This document shows, piece after piece, positions 18,029-27,545 of a stretch of 64,000 bases of DNA; position 1 is the stretch's first letter, and each line of letters begins with the position of its first letter. Position numbers and translations under genes: made by a program. The notes beneath the pieces are model-generated. The model had not been told where the DNA came from. It did no database searches and saw only the letters and a program-made list of their open reading frames with translations. Where the stretch lies: contig NZ_LMNL01000034.1 of NCBI RefSeq assembly GCF_001422985.1, forward strand, positions 60,720 through 124,719, in the 5' to 3' direction. This DNA is from Methylobacterium sp. Leaf117. Its GTDB lineage: Bacteria; Pseudomonadota; Alphaproteobacteria; Rhizobiales; Beijerinckiaceae.

Positions 18029-19030
18029 ATGGCGGCACGACCCAAGGTGGCCTTCATCGGAACGGGCGGGACGATCTCGTCGCTCGGGTGGGATTCCCTC
18101 GACGTCCTCGACTACACCGCCACCGGACAGCGCCTGGACGCCGAGGCGATCCTCGCGCGGGTGCCCGAGGCCCGGACCATCGCCGACATCGTGGCCGTGC
18201 CGTTCCGCGCAGTTCCGAGTCCGGCGATCGGGTTCGCCGAGTGGCGCGCCTTGGCCAATCTCTGCGCGGAGCTGGCCGGGGCGCATCCCGACCTCGCCGG
18301 GATCGTGATCGGGCACGGTACCGCCACCCTGGAGGAGACCGCCTATGCGCTCAGCCTCACCCTCGCGGTCGATTGCCCCGTGGTGATGGTGGGCGCCCAG
18401 CGCCCGATCAGCGCCCTGTCGAGCGATGCCGGCCTCAACCTCGTGGCGGCCCTGCGTACCGCCGCCGACCCGGCCTCGCGCGGACGCGGCGTTCTGGTGG
18501 TGCTCAACGACGAGATCCAGGCGGCCCGGGAGGTGACGAAAACCTCGGTCGGCCGGCTCCAGACCTTCCGGACACCGGATTTCGGCGTGCTCGGTCAGGT
18601 CGACGGCCCGGCGGTGCGCTACTACCGACGCGCGGAGCGTCGGCACGGTCCCGGCACGCCCTTCGACATTCGCGCCCTACCCACCCTGCCCCGGGTCGAC
18701 GTGTCTTACGCCTATGCGGATGCGGACGGCACGGCCGTGCGCGCCTTCGTGGCGGCCGGCGCGCAGGGCCTCGTCTCGGCCGGCCTCGCGCCCGGCATGA
18801 CCCCGCCGGGCGAGGCCGACGCGCTCGCGGCCGCCGTCGCGGCGGGCGTGATCGTCGTCCAGTCGACCCGGGCCGGCAGCGGCGTGGTGCCCGCCACCAC
18901 GCGGTTGCGGGAGCGCGGAATCCTCAGCGCCGACAACCTGACGCCCCAGAAGGCGCGCATCCTGCTGGCCCTCGCGCTGACCGTCAGCCGCGACCCGGCG
19001 GACGTCACCGAGATGTTCGCGACCTACTGA
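18029..19030 (+). CDS. Asparaginase-family protein with altered signature
   Basis: 333 residues, ATG 18029 with GGAG upstream. The first threonine motif is intact (FIGTGGTIS), as are MVGAQRP and the lysine motif AREVTKT. The second signature, normally HGTDTxEET, reads HGTATLEET: the aspartate that contacts the substrate amino group in type II asparaginases is alanine here (residue 99). The fold should be intact, but specificity may be shifted. There is no signal peptide, so it is cytoplasmic. It stands alone between the HxlR gene and small exported proteins. Confidence 0.85.
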   Translation: MAARPKVAFIGTGGTISSLGWDSLDVLDYTATGQRLDAEAILARVPEARTIADIVAVPFRAVPSPAIGFAEWRALANLCAELAGAHPDLAGIVIGHGTATLEETAYALSLTLAVDCPVVMVGAQRPISALSSDAGLNLVAALRTAADPASRGRGVLVVLNDEIQAAREVTKTSVGRLQTFRTPDFGVLGQVDGPAVRYYRRAERRHGPGTPFDIRALPTLPRVDVSYAYADADGTAVRAFVAAGAQGLVSAGLAPGMTPPGEADALAAAVAAGVIVVQSTRAGSGVVPATTRLRERGILSADNLTPQKARILLALALTVSRDPADVTEMFATY

Positions 19031-19173
19031 GGAATGCGGCACCCGAAGGGTTCACCGGGACGTCTCCACGCGAATATTGCGACCTTTCCGGCTCTCGGCC
19101 GTTGATGGGACAGACCGGACCGGTCACCTAAAGCGCGATCGGCCCCCCACGCACCATCACGAGGAACCGCTTC

Positions 19174-19446
19174 ATGAAGTCATTCGTCATTGCCACCGCC
19201 CTCCTTCTCAGCCCCGTCGCGCTGTCGGCCACGGCCCAGGCCCAGGGCACCATCCGCGGCGCCGAACGCGGCGTCGAGGACGGTAACCGCGCGGCCGGCC
19301 CGATCGGCGGTGTGGTGGGCGGCGCCGTCGGTGCAGCCACCGGCACGGTCGGGGGCGTCCTCGGCGTCGATCCGGATCGCCGCGAGGACCGGATGGAGCG
19401 CCGCGAGGAGCGCACCACGATCACCCGCGAGCGTCGCGACCGCTAG
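19174..19446 (+). CDS. Small exported glycine-zipper-like protein
   Basis: 90 residues. A signal peptide (MKSFVIATALLLSPVALSAT, AQAQ) precedes a glycine-rich stretch (IGGVVGGAVGAATGTVGGVLGV) and a highly charged C-terminus of alternating Arg and Glu (RREDRMERREERTTITRERR). Such small envelope proteins are common in this group and have no assigned function. It has AGG upstream of the start. Confidence 0.75.
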   Translation: MKSFVIATALLLSPVALSATAQAQGTIRGAERGVEDGNRAAGPIGGVVGGAVGAATGTVGGVLGVDPDRREDRMERREERTTITRERRDR

Positions 19447-19511
19447 AAACCCACGGCCTCGGCCCCCGAGCGGGGCCGGGGCTCCGGCCTGTTCCTTGCT
19501 CGCCGCCCCGC

Positions 19512-20153
19512 ATGATGCCTGAGGCCGATTCCCACGCGCACCTGCTGGCCGTGGCGCAGCGGTTGTCGATGCCGCTCTACGCGGCCCTCGCCGGCTTGGG
19601 TCCGGTCGCGATCACGCCCCCGACACACGCGCGGGTCGCCGATCGGCTCGCCCTCGAAGTGGTGAACCAGCAGCTCTCGACCAAGGCGGCGGCCGCGATC
19701 TGGTCCCGGGTCGAGGCCGCATCCGCCGCCCAGGGCCTCGCCCCGCGCGACCTCTTCGTTGCCGAGCACACCGAGACGCTGCGCAGTTGCGGCCTCTCCG
19801 CCGCCAAGGTCCGGGCCGTCCAGGCGATCAGGCTGGCAGACGAGGCGGGCCTGTTCGGCCCCTCGCTCGCCACCCTGCCCCACCCGGAACGGTCCGCGAT
19901 CCTGCGCAGCATCAAGGGCGTCGGACAATGGACCGCCGACATGATCGGCATCTTCCACTACGGCGACCCGGACATCTGGCCGGCCGGCGACGTTGCCGCC
20001 GTGGGGTGCCTCCGGCGCCTGACCGACGGCACCGCTACCCAAGCCTTCGATACCCGGGCCTTCACGGCCCCCTTCGCCCCCTACCGGTCCCATCTCGCTG
20101 TGTCGCTGTGGCGGCTCCGGGATGGAGTGCCGGCCCCGACCGTCGCGGTCTGA
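19512..20153 (+). CDS. DNA-3-methyladenine glycosylase (AlkA-like)
   Basis: 213 residues of the HhH-GPD superfamily. The helix-hairpin-helix (about 131-145) reads LRSIKGVGQWTADMI, and the catalytic aspartate is D160 in WPAGDVAAVG. The protein lacks the N-terminal AlkA beta domain, as in shorter bacterial glycosylases. It removes alkylated purines in base excision repair. Two adjacent ATGs (19512 and 19515) are possible starts, and no good ribosome-binding site is visible. The stop abuts the convergent amidase stop with no spacing. Confidence 0.9.
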   Translation: MMPEADSHAHLLAVAQRLSMPLYAALAGLGPVAITPPTHARVADRLALEVVNQQLSTKAAAAIWSRVEAASAAQGLAPRDLFVAEHTETLRSCGLSAAKVRAVQAIRLADEAGLFGPSLATLPHPERSAILRSIKGVGQWTADMIGIFHYGDPDIWPAGDVAAVGCLRRLTDGTATQAFDTRAFTAPFAPYRSHLAVSLWRLRDGVPAPTVAV

Positions 20154-21848
20154 TCAGCGCCCATCCGACGCCGTCAGCGGCGGCGTGCTGGCCGGGGCCC
20201 GGCGCAGCTTCGTCGCCTGCTCGAAGGCGTAGGCAAGGCCGAGCAGCTTCGCCTCGCTCCAGGGCCGCCCGAGCAGATCCATGCCGATCGGAACGCCGTC
20301 CGGCGCCGTCGCGCTCGCGGCCGAGAACCCGGCCGGCACGTCGATGGCCGGGAAGCCCGTCAGCCCGGCGACGATGCCGTTGCGGTCGGCCTGATTCAGT
20401 TCGCCGATCGGCACCACCAGCCGCTTCTGCAGCGGATAGACCAGGGCGTCGAGGGTCTGGGCCTCGAACACCGCTGCCACATGCGCCTTGAAGGCGGCGA
20501 TCCGTCCGAGCCGCGCCGCGTATTCGGGATCGGCCATTCCGTCCGCCCGCGCCTCCGCGCCGGTCAGGAACTTTTCGAGTGCGGCGCGATGGAATTGGCC
20601 CGAGGCGAGAATGCCGGCCAGATTCGTCTGCGGCGCATTCGGGATGGTGGCGAGGTAGGCGTTCATCAGAGCCTTGAACTCGTAGGTCTGGACGTCGTCG
20701 TCGCGGTTCAGCGCATCGGCCTCGAAGGCGGGATCGTCGACGGTCACCAGGGTGGCGCCGGCCGCCGCGAGGGCATCGAGCGCCTGGCGCATGACGCGAT
20801 TGACCTCGGCGTGCTCGGGCTTCGTGCCGAACAGGGCGGTGACGACCCCGAGGCGCGCGCCCTTCAGGGCATCGGGCTTGAGCGCATCGGCATAGCGCTC
20901 CGGAACCCGGCCGGCCGCCGCCGCGGTGAGCGGATCGGCCGGATCGGCGCCCGCCATGGCCTGCAGCAGCGCCGCCGCGTCCGCGACCGTGCGGGTGATC
21001 GGCCCGATCGCATCCTGCGTCTTCGAGACCGGCATGATGCTCGCGAGGCTGATCAGCCCTTGCGTGACGCGCAGGCCCACCAAATTGTTGGCCGAGGCCG
21101 GCGAGCGGATCGAGTTGACCGTGTCGCTGCCGAGGCCCCCGAGGGCGAAATCGGCCGCGATGCCGGCGCCGACGCCCCCGCTCGAGCCGCCGGGGGTCCG
21201 GGTCAGGTCGTAGGGGTTTCGCACTTGGCCGCCCAGCGAACTGACCGAGACGCCCCCGAGGGCGAATTCCTGCATGTTCGCCTTGGCGAGCACGATGGCG
21301 CCGGCCGCGCGCAGCCGGGCGACGGCGGTCGCGTCCCGCGCCGGTTGCGCCCCCTCCAAGGACGCCGAGCCGCCGGTCGTCGGCACCTCCGCCGTGTTGT
21401 AATTGTCCTTGAGCAGCAGGGGCACGCAGCCGAGAGGCTTGGAGGCGCCGGCAGCCCCGACAGCGCGGTCGGCGTCGTAGGCCTGCGCCTGCGCCAGGGC
21501 GTTCGGGTTCACCGCCCGGATCGCGCGCAGAGCCGGCCCGGCCTGATCGTAGGCGGCGATGCGGTCGAGATAGGCCTGGACCAGGCCCACGCAGGTGATC
21601 CGCCCGGAGGCCAGCGCCTGCCGCACCTCGGCGATGGAGGCCTCTTCGACGGCGAACGCCCCAGGCGGTCCGCCCTGCGCCGCGGCCGGCGAGACCGGCA
21701 GCGCCAGGCAGATCGCGACGGCGATCGGCAGTCTCCGAGGGGACGAGAGCCTGAAGACCGAGGAGAATCGGGAGATGGGAGAAAATCCGGAGATGGAAGA
21801 AAATCCGGAGATGGAAGAAAATCGGGAGACGGACGAAGAAATGGACAT
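20154..21848 (-). CDS. Exported amidase (amidase signature family)
   Basis: 564 residues. The catalytic triad region is visible: lysine in LLLKDNYNTAE and the glycine/serine-rich block TRTPGGSSGG, followed by LGSDTVNSIRSPA. The mature enzyme (from about AQGGPPGAF) is preceded by an export signal with hydrophobic core LPIAVAICLALPVSPAAA. Its N-region is unusually long and is made of a six-residue repeat (FSSISG-type) encoded by an 18-bp tandem array. The start at 21848 is the only ATG compatible with the signal. The amide substrate is unknown. Confidence 0.9.
   Translation of the reverse strand: MSISSSVSRFSSISGFSSISGFSPISRFSSVFRLSSPRRLPIAVAICLALPVSPAAAQGGPPGAFAVEEASIAEVRQALASGRITCVGLVQAYLDRIAAYDQAGPALRAIRAVNPNALAQAQAYDADRAVGAAGASKPLGCVPLLLKDNYNTAEVPTTGGSASLEGAQPARDATAVARLRAAGAIVLAKANMQEFALGGVSVSSLGGQVRNPYDLTRTPGGSSGGVGAGIAADFALGGLGSDTVNSIRSPASANNLVGLRVTQGLISLASIMPVSKTQDAIGPITRTVADAAALLQAMAGADPADPLTAAAAGRVPERYADALKPDALKGARLGVVTALFGTKPEHAEVNRVMRQALDALAAAGATLVTVDDPAFEADALNRDDDVQTYEFKALMNAYLATIPNAPQTNLAGILASGQFHRAALEKFLTGAEARADGMADPEYAARLGRIAAFKAHVAAVFEAQTLDALVYPLQKRLVVPIGELNQADRNGIVAGLTGFPAIDVPAGFSAASATAPDGVPIGMDLLGRPWSEAKLLGLAYAFEQATKLRRAPASTPPLTASDGR
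21763..21834. repeat. 18-bp tandem array in the amidase signal region, 4 copies
   Basis: Four units of the type GAAAATCCGGAGATGGAA on the plus strand, two of them identical and two diverged. They encode six-residue repeats at the extreme N-terminus of the exported amidase, before the hydrophobic core. The period keeps frame, so copy-number change would only lengthen the signal N-region. Confidence 0.95.
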
Positions 21849-21918
21849 GTATCCCTGACGGTCAGATTGCGACGCGTTCCATGAGGCATGCATCATACCA
21901 GCTTCCTCGCCGCGCCAA

Positions 21919-21978
21919 GCCGCCCGTAAAGATGCCGCCCGTGAAGATGCCGCCCGTGAAGATGCCGCCCGAGAGAAG
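21919..21978. repeat. 15-bp tandem array, 4 copies, before a start codon
   Basis: Units of the type GCCGCCCGTGAAGAT (two identical, one with TAAAG, one degenerate) end 9 bp before the ATG at 21988. The GAAGAT/GAGAGAAG parts would supply the only purine-rich ribosome-binding-like sequence for that gene. Confidence 0.95.
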
Positions 21979-21987
21979 CCCCCGGCC

Positions 21988-22926
21988 ATGACGTCTCCCC
22001 TGGTCCTCGTCACCAGCCTGCCCCCGGACGAGAACGCAGCCTGGCGCGACTGCCTCGCCCGGGCCATGCCGGCGGAGCGCATCCTCGAGCCCGAAGCGAT
22101 CTCCGATGCGGGCGCGGTGGAGATCGCCATCGTGGCGAACCCGGTGCCCGGATGGGCCTGCGCCTTCCCGCATCTGCGCTGGGTCCAGAGCCTGTGGGCC
22201 GGTGTCGACCGCCTGCTCCGCGATCCCGCCCTGCCCGACGTGCCGGTCCGGCGCCTCGTCGATCCGACCCTGGCACGCGCCATGGCGGAGGCGGTGGCGG
22301 CGGCCGTGCTGTCTTGGCACCGGGATTTTCCCCGCTACGCGGCCCAGCAGCGCGCCGGACTCTGGCGCCAGCACCCGGTTCGACCGGCCAGCGCCCGGCG
22401 GGTGACGATCCTGGGCCTGGGCGAGATGGGCCGGGCCTCGGCCGAATTGCTCCGGGCGATCGGCTTCCCGGTCCAGGGCTGGAGCCGGTCGGGCCGGCCC
22501 GCCGGTGCGATCCCGGTCTCGTCCGGCCCGGAGGGATGGGCCGCGTGCCTCGCGGAGGCCGATATCCTCGTCAACCTCCTGCCCCTGACGCCCGAGACCC
22601 ACGGCATCCTCGATCGGTCCGCCTTCGCGTGCCTGCCCGAGGGGGCGGCCCTGGTGAATTTCGGGCGCGGCGCGCACGTGGTCGAGGACGACCTGATCAC
22701 CGCCCTGGCGACGGGCCGCCTCGCGCATGCGATCCTCGACGTGTTCCCGGAGGAGCCGCTGGCCGAGACCCATCGCCTGTGGTCGCAGCCCGGCGTGACG
22801 ATCCTGCCCCATGTCGCCGCGCCGACCAGCCTGGACTCCGCCGCCGCCATCGTCGCCGAAACGGTCGCCGCATTCCGCCGGACCGGACAGGTGCCGGTGG
22901 GAATCGACCGCGGGCGCGGATACTGA
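21988..22926 (+). CDS. Glyoxylate/hydroxypyruvate reductase A-like dehydrogenase
   Basis: 312 residues of the D-2-hydroxyacid dehydrogenase family. The nucleotide-binding motif is ILGLGEMGRAS. The motifs NLLPLTPETHGIL, LVNFGRGAHVVEDDL and the catalytic histidine region ILPHVAAPTS match the GhrA subgroup. It would reduce glyoxylate or hydroxypyruvate with NADPH in the cytoplasm, relevant to C1/C2 metabolism. It diverges from the exported amidase across 139 bp containing a 15-bp tandem array. Confidence 0.88.
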   Translation: MTSPLVLVTSLPPDENAAWRDCLARAMPAERILEPEAISDAGAVEIAIVANPVPGWACAFPHLRWVQSLWAGVDRLLRDPALPDVPVRRLVDPTLARAMAEAVAAAVLSWHRDFPRYAAQQRAGLWRQHPVRPASARRVTILGLGEMGRASAELLRAIGFPVQGWSRSGRPAGAIPVSSGPEGWAACLAEADILVNLLPLTPETHGILDRSAFACLPEGAALVNFGRGAHVVEDDLITALATGRLAHAILDVFPEEPLAETHRLWSQPGVTILPHVAAPTSLDSAAAIVAETVAAFRRTGQVPVGIDRGRGY

Positions 22927-22978
22927 AACCGCGCCGTCGCAAACCTCGGGGCGGCGATCGGCGCGCCCAGACGTCTTC

Positions 22979-23022
22979 GTTTGTCTTGTCGGGATGACCG
23001 GTTTCCACCGATCCCCGACAAA
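22979..23022 (+). repeat. 44-bp hairpin repeat, copy 1
   Basis: A stem-loop formed by TTGTCGGGATGACCGG and ACCGATCCCCGACAA, preceded by GTTTGTC. The same sequence occurs inverted at 36925-36970. It lies between two convergent genes and could act as a terminator, though the T-run is short. Confidence 0.75.
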
Positions 23023-23036
23023 CTCTGGCGCTTCCT

Positions 23037-23219
23037 CTAACGCTTCTTGCCGAGTTCGGCCGCGATGTCCTTGGTCATCCGCCCGACCTTGCGGTGCGCC
23101 GCCGTGATCTGGTCCTGGGTGACGCCCCAGCGCTTCATCCAGAACTCCACGGCCTTCCGCTCGGAGAGGTCCAGGCGCTCCTTGTCGATGAAGCCGCGCT
23201 TGTCCTTGAGGCCAGCCAT
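23037..23219 (-). CDS. DUF3606-family small protein
   Basis: 60 residues: starts MAGLKDKRGFIDKERLDLSE, then EVEFW-like VEFWMKRWGVTQDQITAAHRKVG and a basic end. This matches small DUF3606 proteins of Rhizobiales, whose function is unknown. The start at 23219 has AGGAG upstream. Near-identical 12-base segments (ATTGCTCCTGTG and AATGCTCCTGTG) lie at the ribosome-binding site and about 20 bp further upstream. Confidence 0.82.
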   Translation of the reverse strand: MAGLKDKRGFIDKERLDLSERKAVEFWMKRWGVTQDQITAAHRKVGRMTKDIAAELGKKR

Positions 23220-23433
23220 GATTGCTCCTGTGGGGCGGAGAATGCTCCTGTGAGATCGGACCCGTGTCGGCCCGCGAGGGCGCGCGGTCAAGCGGTCCCG
23301 AAGGCGCGCGGCGCGCCCGCCGGCCCGGCCGGCGGGACGATGCCCTGCGGGCGAAGACTCCGCGAATCCGAACGAAGCCGCCGGGTTCGTACCCGACGGC
23401 TTCGGGCTCGGTGCGCCCCGCCCGTCTCTCCGC

Positions 23434-23880
23434 CTACCAGCGGCCGTCGCCATGCGGTCGGTCGCAATCCCGGCCGAAGCCATATCCCTCGGAATGGTAT
23501 CCATACCCCGCGCGGCGATAGCCGTACCCCTCGGGGCGGTCGTACCCCTCGAATCGATCGTGGTCGAAGCGCGCGCGACGCGGATACCGGTAGACCGGCG
23601 CGTCGGCGAAGTCGTCTTGCGGGACCACCCGGGCGGGGCGATAGCGGACCACCGGGGGTACGGCGTCGTCATATCCGTAGACCGGCGCGGGACGGGCATA
23701 GCCATAGCCGTCAACCGGGGCCGCCTGCGAGACGGCGGCCCCCAGGAGGGCGCCGGCGGCGAGCCCCCCGATGAGGCCGGCCGCGACGGCACCCCCACCG
23801 CCCCGGGCCTCAGCCTTCGGCGCTCCGAGGGCGCCGGCGGCAACGAGCGCCGCGGCCGTCAACGCTGCAAACCTGTTCAT
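23434..23880 (-). CDS. Small exported Gly/Tyr-rich protein
   Basis: 148 residues. The signal peptide (MNRFAALTAAALVAAGALGA, cleavage near AEA) is followed by a glycine-rich hydrophobic segment (AVAAGLIGGLAAGALLGAAV) and a tail rich in Tyr, Arg, Gly and Asp with repeated YGY and EGY motifs. It is of the low-complexity envelope type common in methylobacteria, with no assigned function. The start at 23880 is chosen by the signal peptide. Confidence 0.7.
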   Translation of the reverse strand: MNRFAALTAAALVAAGALGAPKAEARGGGGAVAAGLIGGLAAGALLGAAVSQAAPVDGYGYARPAPVYGYDDAVPPVVRYRPARVVPQDDFADAPVYRYPRRARFDHDRFEGYDRPEGYGYRRAGYGYHSEGYGFGRDCDRPHGDGRW

Positions 23881-24120
23881 CGCCGAACCCCTGATGCTTC
23901 GCCCAAAGCCGCGCCGAGACCCGCGCCAAAACCGGCCTGCGGCCCAGCCGGGGATGTCCCGGCCGTGAGGAAGACATTGGCAGATCCACGCTGCATCGCG
24001 GCTGAAGCGCCCCGGCAGCATCCGTTCAGGTTCGGGCGGGCGGTGGCGATGGCGCGGAGCACCGCGCAGGCGGACGGGACTCCGCCCTGGCGCGGGGGAC
24101 GAGACCGAATTCGGACGCCG

Positions 24121-24393
24121 TCAGTGGAGCGTGCCGCCCCCTCGCTCGGGTTCGGGGACCGGCTGCTCGATGAGCGCCTCGCTCAGGGGAAATTCAAGGA
24201 TGATCTCCCGCGCTTCGTCCTCCACGAACAGGACGGCGGTGAGGAGCGCGGGGTCGCTGTCGGCGCCCTGAAGCAGTTGCCGGGCGAGAATCCGAGCGGC
24301 GTCCCAGGCTGCATCGGCGCTCGCCAGCTCTCGGCCGTCCGGGTCCACCACCACGTCGTCCCCGATATGCGTGTGGAAGAAGTAGCGTTGCAT
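24121..24393 (-). CDS. DUF6894-like small protein
   Basis: 90 residues beginning MQRYFFHTHIGDDVVVDPDG and continuing ELASADAAWDAARILARQLL. The pattern RYFFH...D..G.......A......A is that of the DUF6894 family common in Methylobacterium and Bradyrhizobium, function unknown. AAGGGACGGG precedes the ATG at 24393. Confidence 0.8.
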   Translation of the reverse strand: MQRYFFHTHIGDDVVVDPDGRELASADAAWDAARILARQLLQGADSDPALLTAVLFVEDEAREIILEFPLSEALIEQPVPEPERGGGTLH

Positions 24394-24517
24394 GCGAAGC
24401 CCGTCCCTTGCCCGTCGCGAGACCATCCGGGTGGCCCGCCTCCGCAACCGAGATGGGGATCGGCACGGCCGAACCCCAGCCTTCGGCCCAGCCGCGCCTG
24501 TCCGGTCCGCTGAATCG

Positions 24518-24793
24518 TCAGCGCGTGGGGGCGCTGGTCCCCTTGCCGGCCGCGCCCGGTGACGCTCCCGAGCCTGCATCGTTGGCCCCGGTGCTGTTGG
24601 CCGTGCCCGAGCGGCTCTTGTCGCCGGTCGAAGGGCCGCTTCCCGCCGCACCGGGCGAGGCGCCGGCGCCGGCGTCGTTCGGGCCGGTGCTGTTGAGGGT
24701 GCCCGACCTGGTGGTCCCGGAGCCCCCTTCGGCGGCGATGGCCCCCGAGGACAGGACAAGCGTGGTGGCGAGCGCAAGCGCGACGGCCTTCAT
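24518..24793 (-). CDS. Small exported repeat protein
   Basis: 91 residues: signal peptide (MKAVALALATTLVLSSGAIA, A-E cleavage) then two similar repeats of about 24 residues, each with an SGT-NSTG-NDAG-GASPGAAG pattern, separated by a short STGDKSR linker. It is rich in Gly, Ser and Ala and has no catalytic motif. Similar small Ser/Gly-rich exported proteins occur in Methylobacterium without known function. Confidence 0.7.
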   Translation of the reverse strand: MKAVALALATTLVLSSGAIAAEGGSGTTRSGTLNSTGPNDAGAGASPGAAGSGPSTGDKSRSGTANSTGANDAGSGASPGAAGKGTSAPTR

Positions 24794-25149
24794 GGTCTCT
24801 CTCCCTGATGTTTGGCGTGAAGCACGCCCAGGGTAACGCCGGGCCCAGCTGCGATGTTCTGGCACCGCCCCCCTGCGCCGAGGCCCCATGGCCGCGCATC
24901 ACCCGGGTCGATGCCCCGGGATGCCGAGCGCGGCCCTGCCGCCACGCGGACGAGCCTCGCAAAAGAGGCCGCTCCCGGACAGGAGCGGCCCAAGTCGAAG
25001 GAGGAACACCCACGCGGGTGCCGCACGCGACGCAAAGGGGGGCGTGGGTCGCGTGCTGCGCGGCAACAGAGTTCGCCACGCCCCGTTCCACGTTCCGGGC
25101 ACAAGGTTGCTTTTCGGGTGTTCGCGCGCCGTCGCCTCGAACGGGGCCG
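24794..25149. other. Intergenic region
   Basis: 356 bp with no supportable gene. It contains the hairpin terminator at 24961-24990. The segment around 25015-25070 has mixed inverted repeats (CACGCGAC ... GTCGCGTG) of unknown role. Confidence 0.5.
24961..24990 (-). terminator. Intrinsic terminator for the Rmf/CrpP-like gene
   Basis: Read on the minus strand, a 9-bp stem GGCCGCTCC/GGAGCGGCC with a 6-base loop is followed by TCTTTT. It lies about 160 bp downstream of the small gene ending at 25150. Confidence 0.65.
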
Positions 25150-25323
25150 TTACGGCGCCGCGCCGTCCGCCTTCTCCTGGAGCGCCGCATCGTACCCGGC
25201 GGTCCACTGCCCATGCGCTTCGGTGCCCTCCGCATAGGGGCAATCCTCACGGCGCAGGCCCTTGCCGGGTGCGTAGAAGCCCAGGGCGTAATGGTCGAGA
25301 TTGTCGTCTGGCGGCTCGGTCAT
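25150..25323 (-). CDS. Rmf/CrpP-like small protein
   Basis: 57 residues. The segment DCPYAEGTEAHGQWTAGYDAAL matches the core of the ribosome modulation factor/CrpP fold (NPYxxG..A..W..G...A). RMF dimerises ribosomes in stationary phase; CrpP-like proteins have been linked to fluoroquinolone modification, a claim that is debated. The N-terminus (MTEPPDDNLDHYALGFYAPG) is acidic rather than basic, which argues against classical RMF. It stands alone and is followed by a terminator hairpin. Confidence 0.65.
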   Translation of the reverse strand: MTEPPDDNLDHYALGFYAPGKGLRREDCPYAEGTEAHGQWTAGYDAALQEKADGAAP

Positions 25324-25633
25324 GGGAAGCAAGGTAGGGCGCCGGGTGGCCGCTCCAAGCGGCTTTCCGCTGGATTGGGAACGCAATCGCGACAGACCGG
25401 TGTCGGACCTTCGCGGACCGAGCGCGCGCAAGGTCCATCGCCAAGACTATCCGCGAGCGTCCTGCCGGCCGCGTTTCAGTTATCTCGGCCAGATGCGCGC
25501 CAAGTGCGATAACGAGTTCTAAATCGGAATACTTGATCGAACCGGGTGTCGGACCGACCCCGTCTCACAGCGAGCCTGCGCTCAAACCTTATCGATCACA
25601 TGTGTTTTGCGGATCAGCGGCTGAGCCAGCTGA
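25324..25633. other. Intergenic region
   Basis: 310 bp between the Rmf/CrpP-like gene and tRNA-Leu. No gene or strong structure is visible. Confidence 0.5.
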
Positions 25634-25718
25634 TGGTGCCCAGGAAAGGACTCGAACCTTCACCTCTTGCAAGACTGGTACCTGAAACCAGCGCGTCTAC
25701 CAATTCCGCCACCTGGGC
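25634..25718 (-). tRNA. tRNA-Leu (anticodon CAG)
   Basis: An 85-nt tRNA on the minus strand. The acceptor stem GCCCAGG pairs with CCTGGGC and the 3' CCA is encoded. The anticodon stem CTGGT/ACCAG encloses the loop TTCAGGT, giving anticodon CAG. A long variable arm, typical of class II tRNAs, and the GGTTCGAGTCC T-arm are present. Confidence 0.97.
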
Positions 25719-25767
25719 TCGTCGGGGCCGCTTGCGGCGCCGACGCGGATTTCGTTTAGGCGGGGTG

Positions 25768-25811
25768 GGGCCGGTCGTCAATCCGGATTGTGCGGGATTT
25801 TCGACCGGCCC
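25768..25811 (-). terminator. Possible hairpin terminator after leuC
   Basis: A 10-bp inverted repeat GGGCCGGTCG/CGACCGGCCC with a 24-base interior lies just past the leuC stop and before tRNA-Leu. There is no T-run after it on the minus strand, so it may be a transcript-stabilising hairpin rather than a true intrinsic terminator. Confidence 0.4.
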
Positions 25812-25823
25812 TTCGATTGTGGC

Positions 25824-27239
<1,416 letters not shown>

Positions 27240-27545
27240 GGCGTGGCTGTTCTGGTTGTTCGTCAAAAACGGATCGGCGTGTTCCTTTAGTAGTGTTCCA
27301 AGGCGCGCAGCGAAAGGTGCCTCGCGCGAAACCGCGGCGTTGCTTGCATCGGGCGGATGGCAGCCCGGAGGCGGCCGCATGAAGCCCGCGCAGCGTGAAA
27401 AGAGCCCGCGCAGCGCGCGATGATCCCACCCGGTGCTGTTCGGGCAGGTCACTGGACCGGTCCGGACCGCGCGCCTAAAGCTGTCGCCAACGTCCCCGGT
27501 CCGGGGGCCGCGCCCTCACAAGACACCGTCGCCGAGATCCGCCGC
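27240..27545. other. Divergent intergenic region of leuC and a dehydrogenase gene
   Basis: 306 bp that must hold both promoters. Upstream of leuC the sequence GGAACAC occurs twice, 14 bp apart. Near 27383-27416 AGCCCGCGCAGCG is duplicated with a 20-bp period. No leader peptide with leucine codons is evident. Confidence 0.5.
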
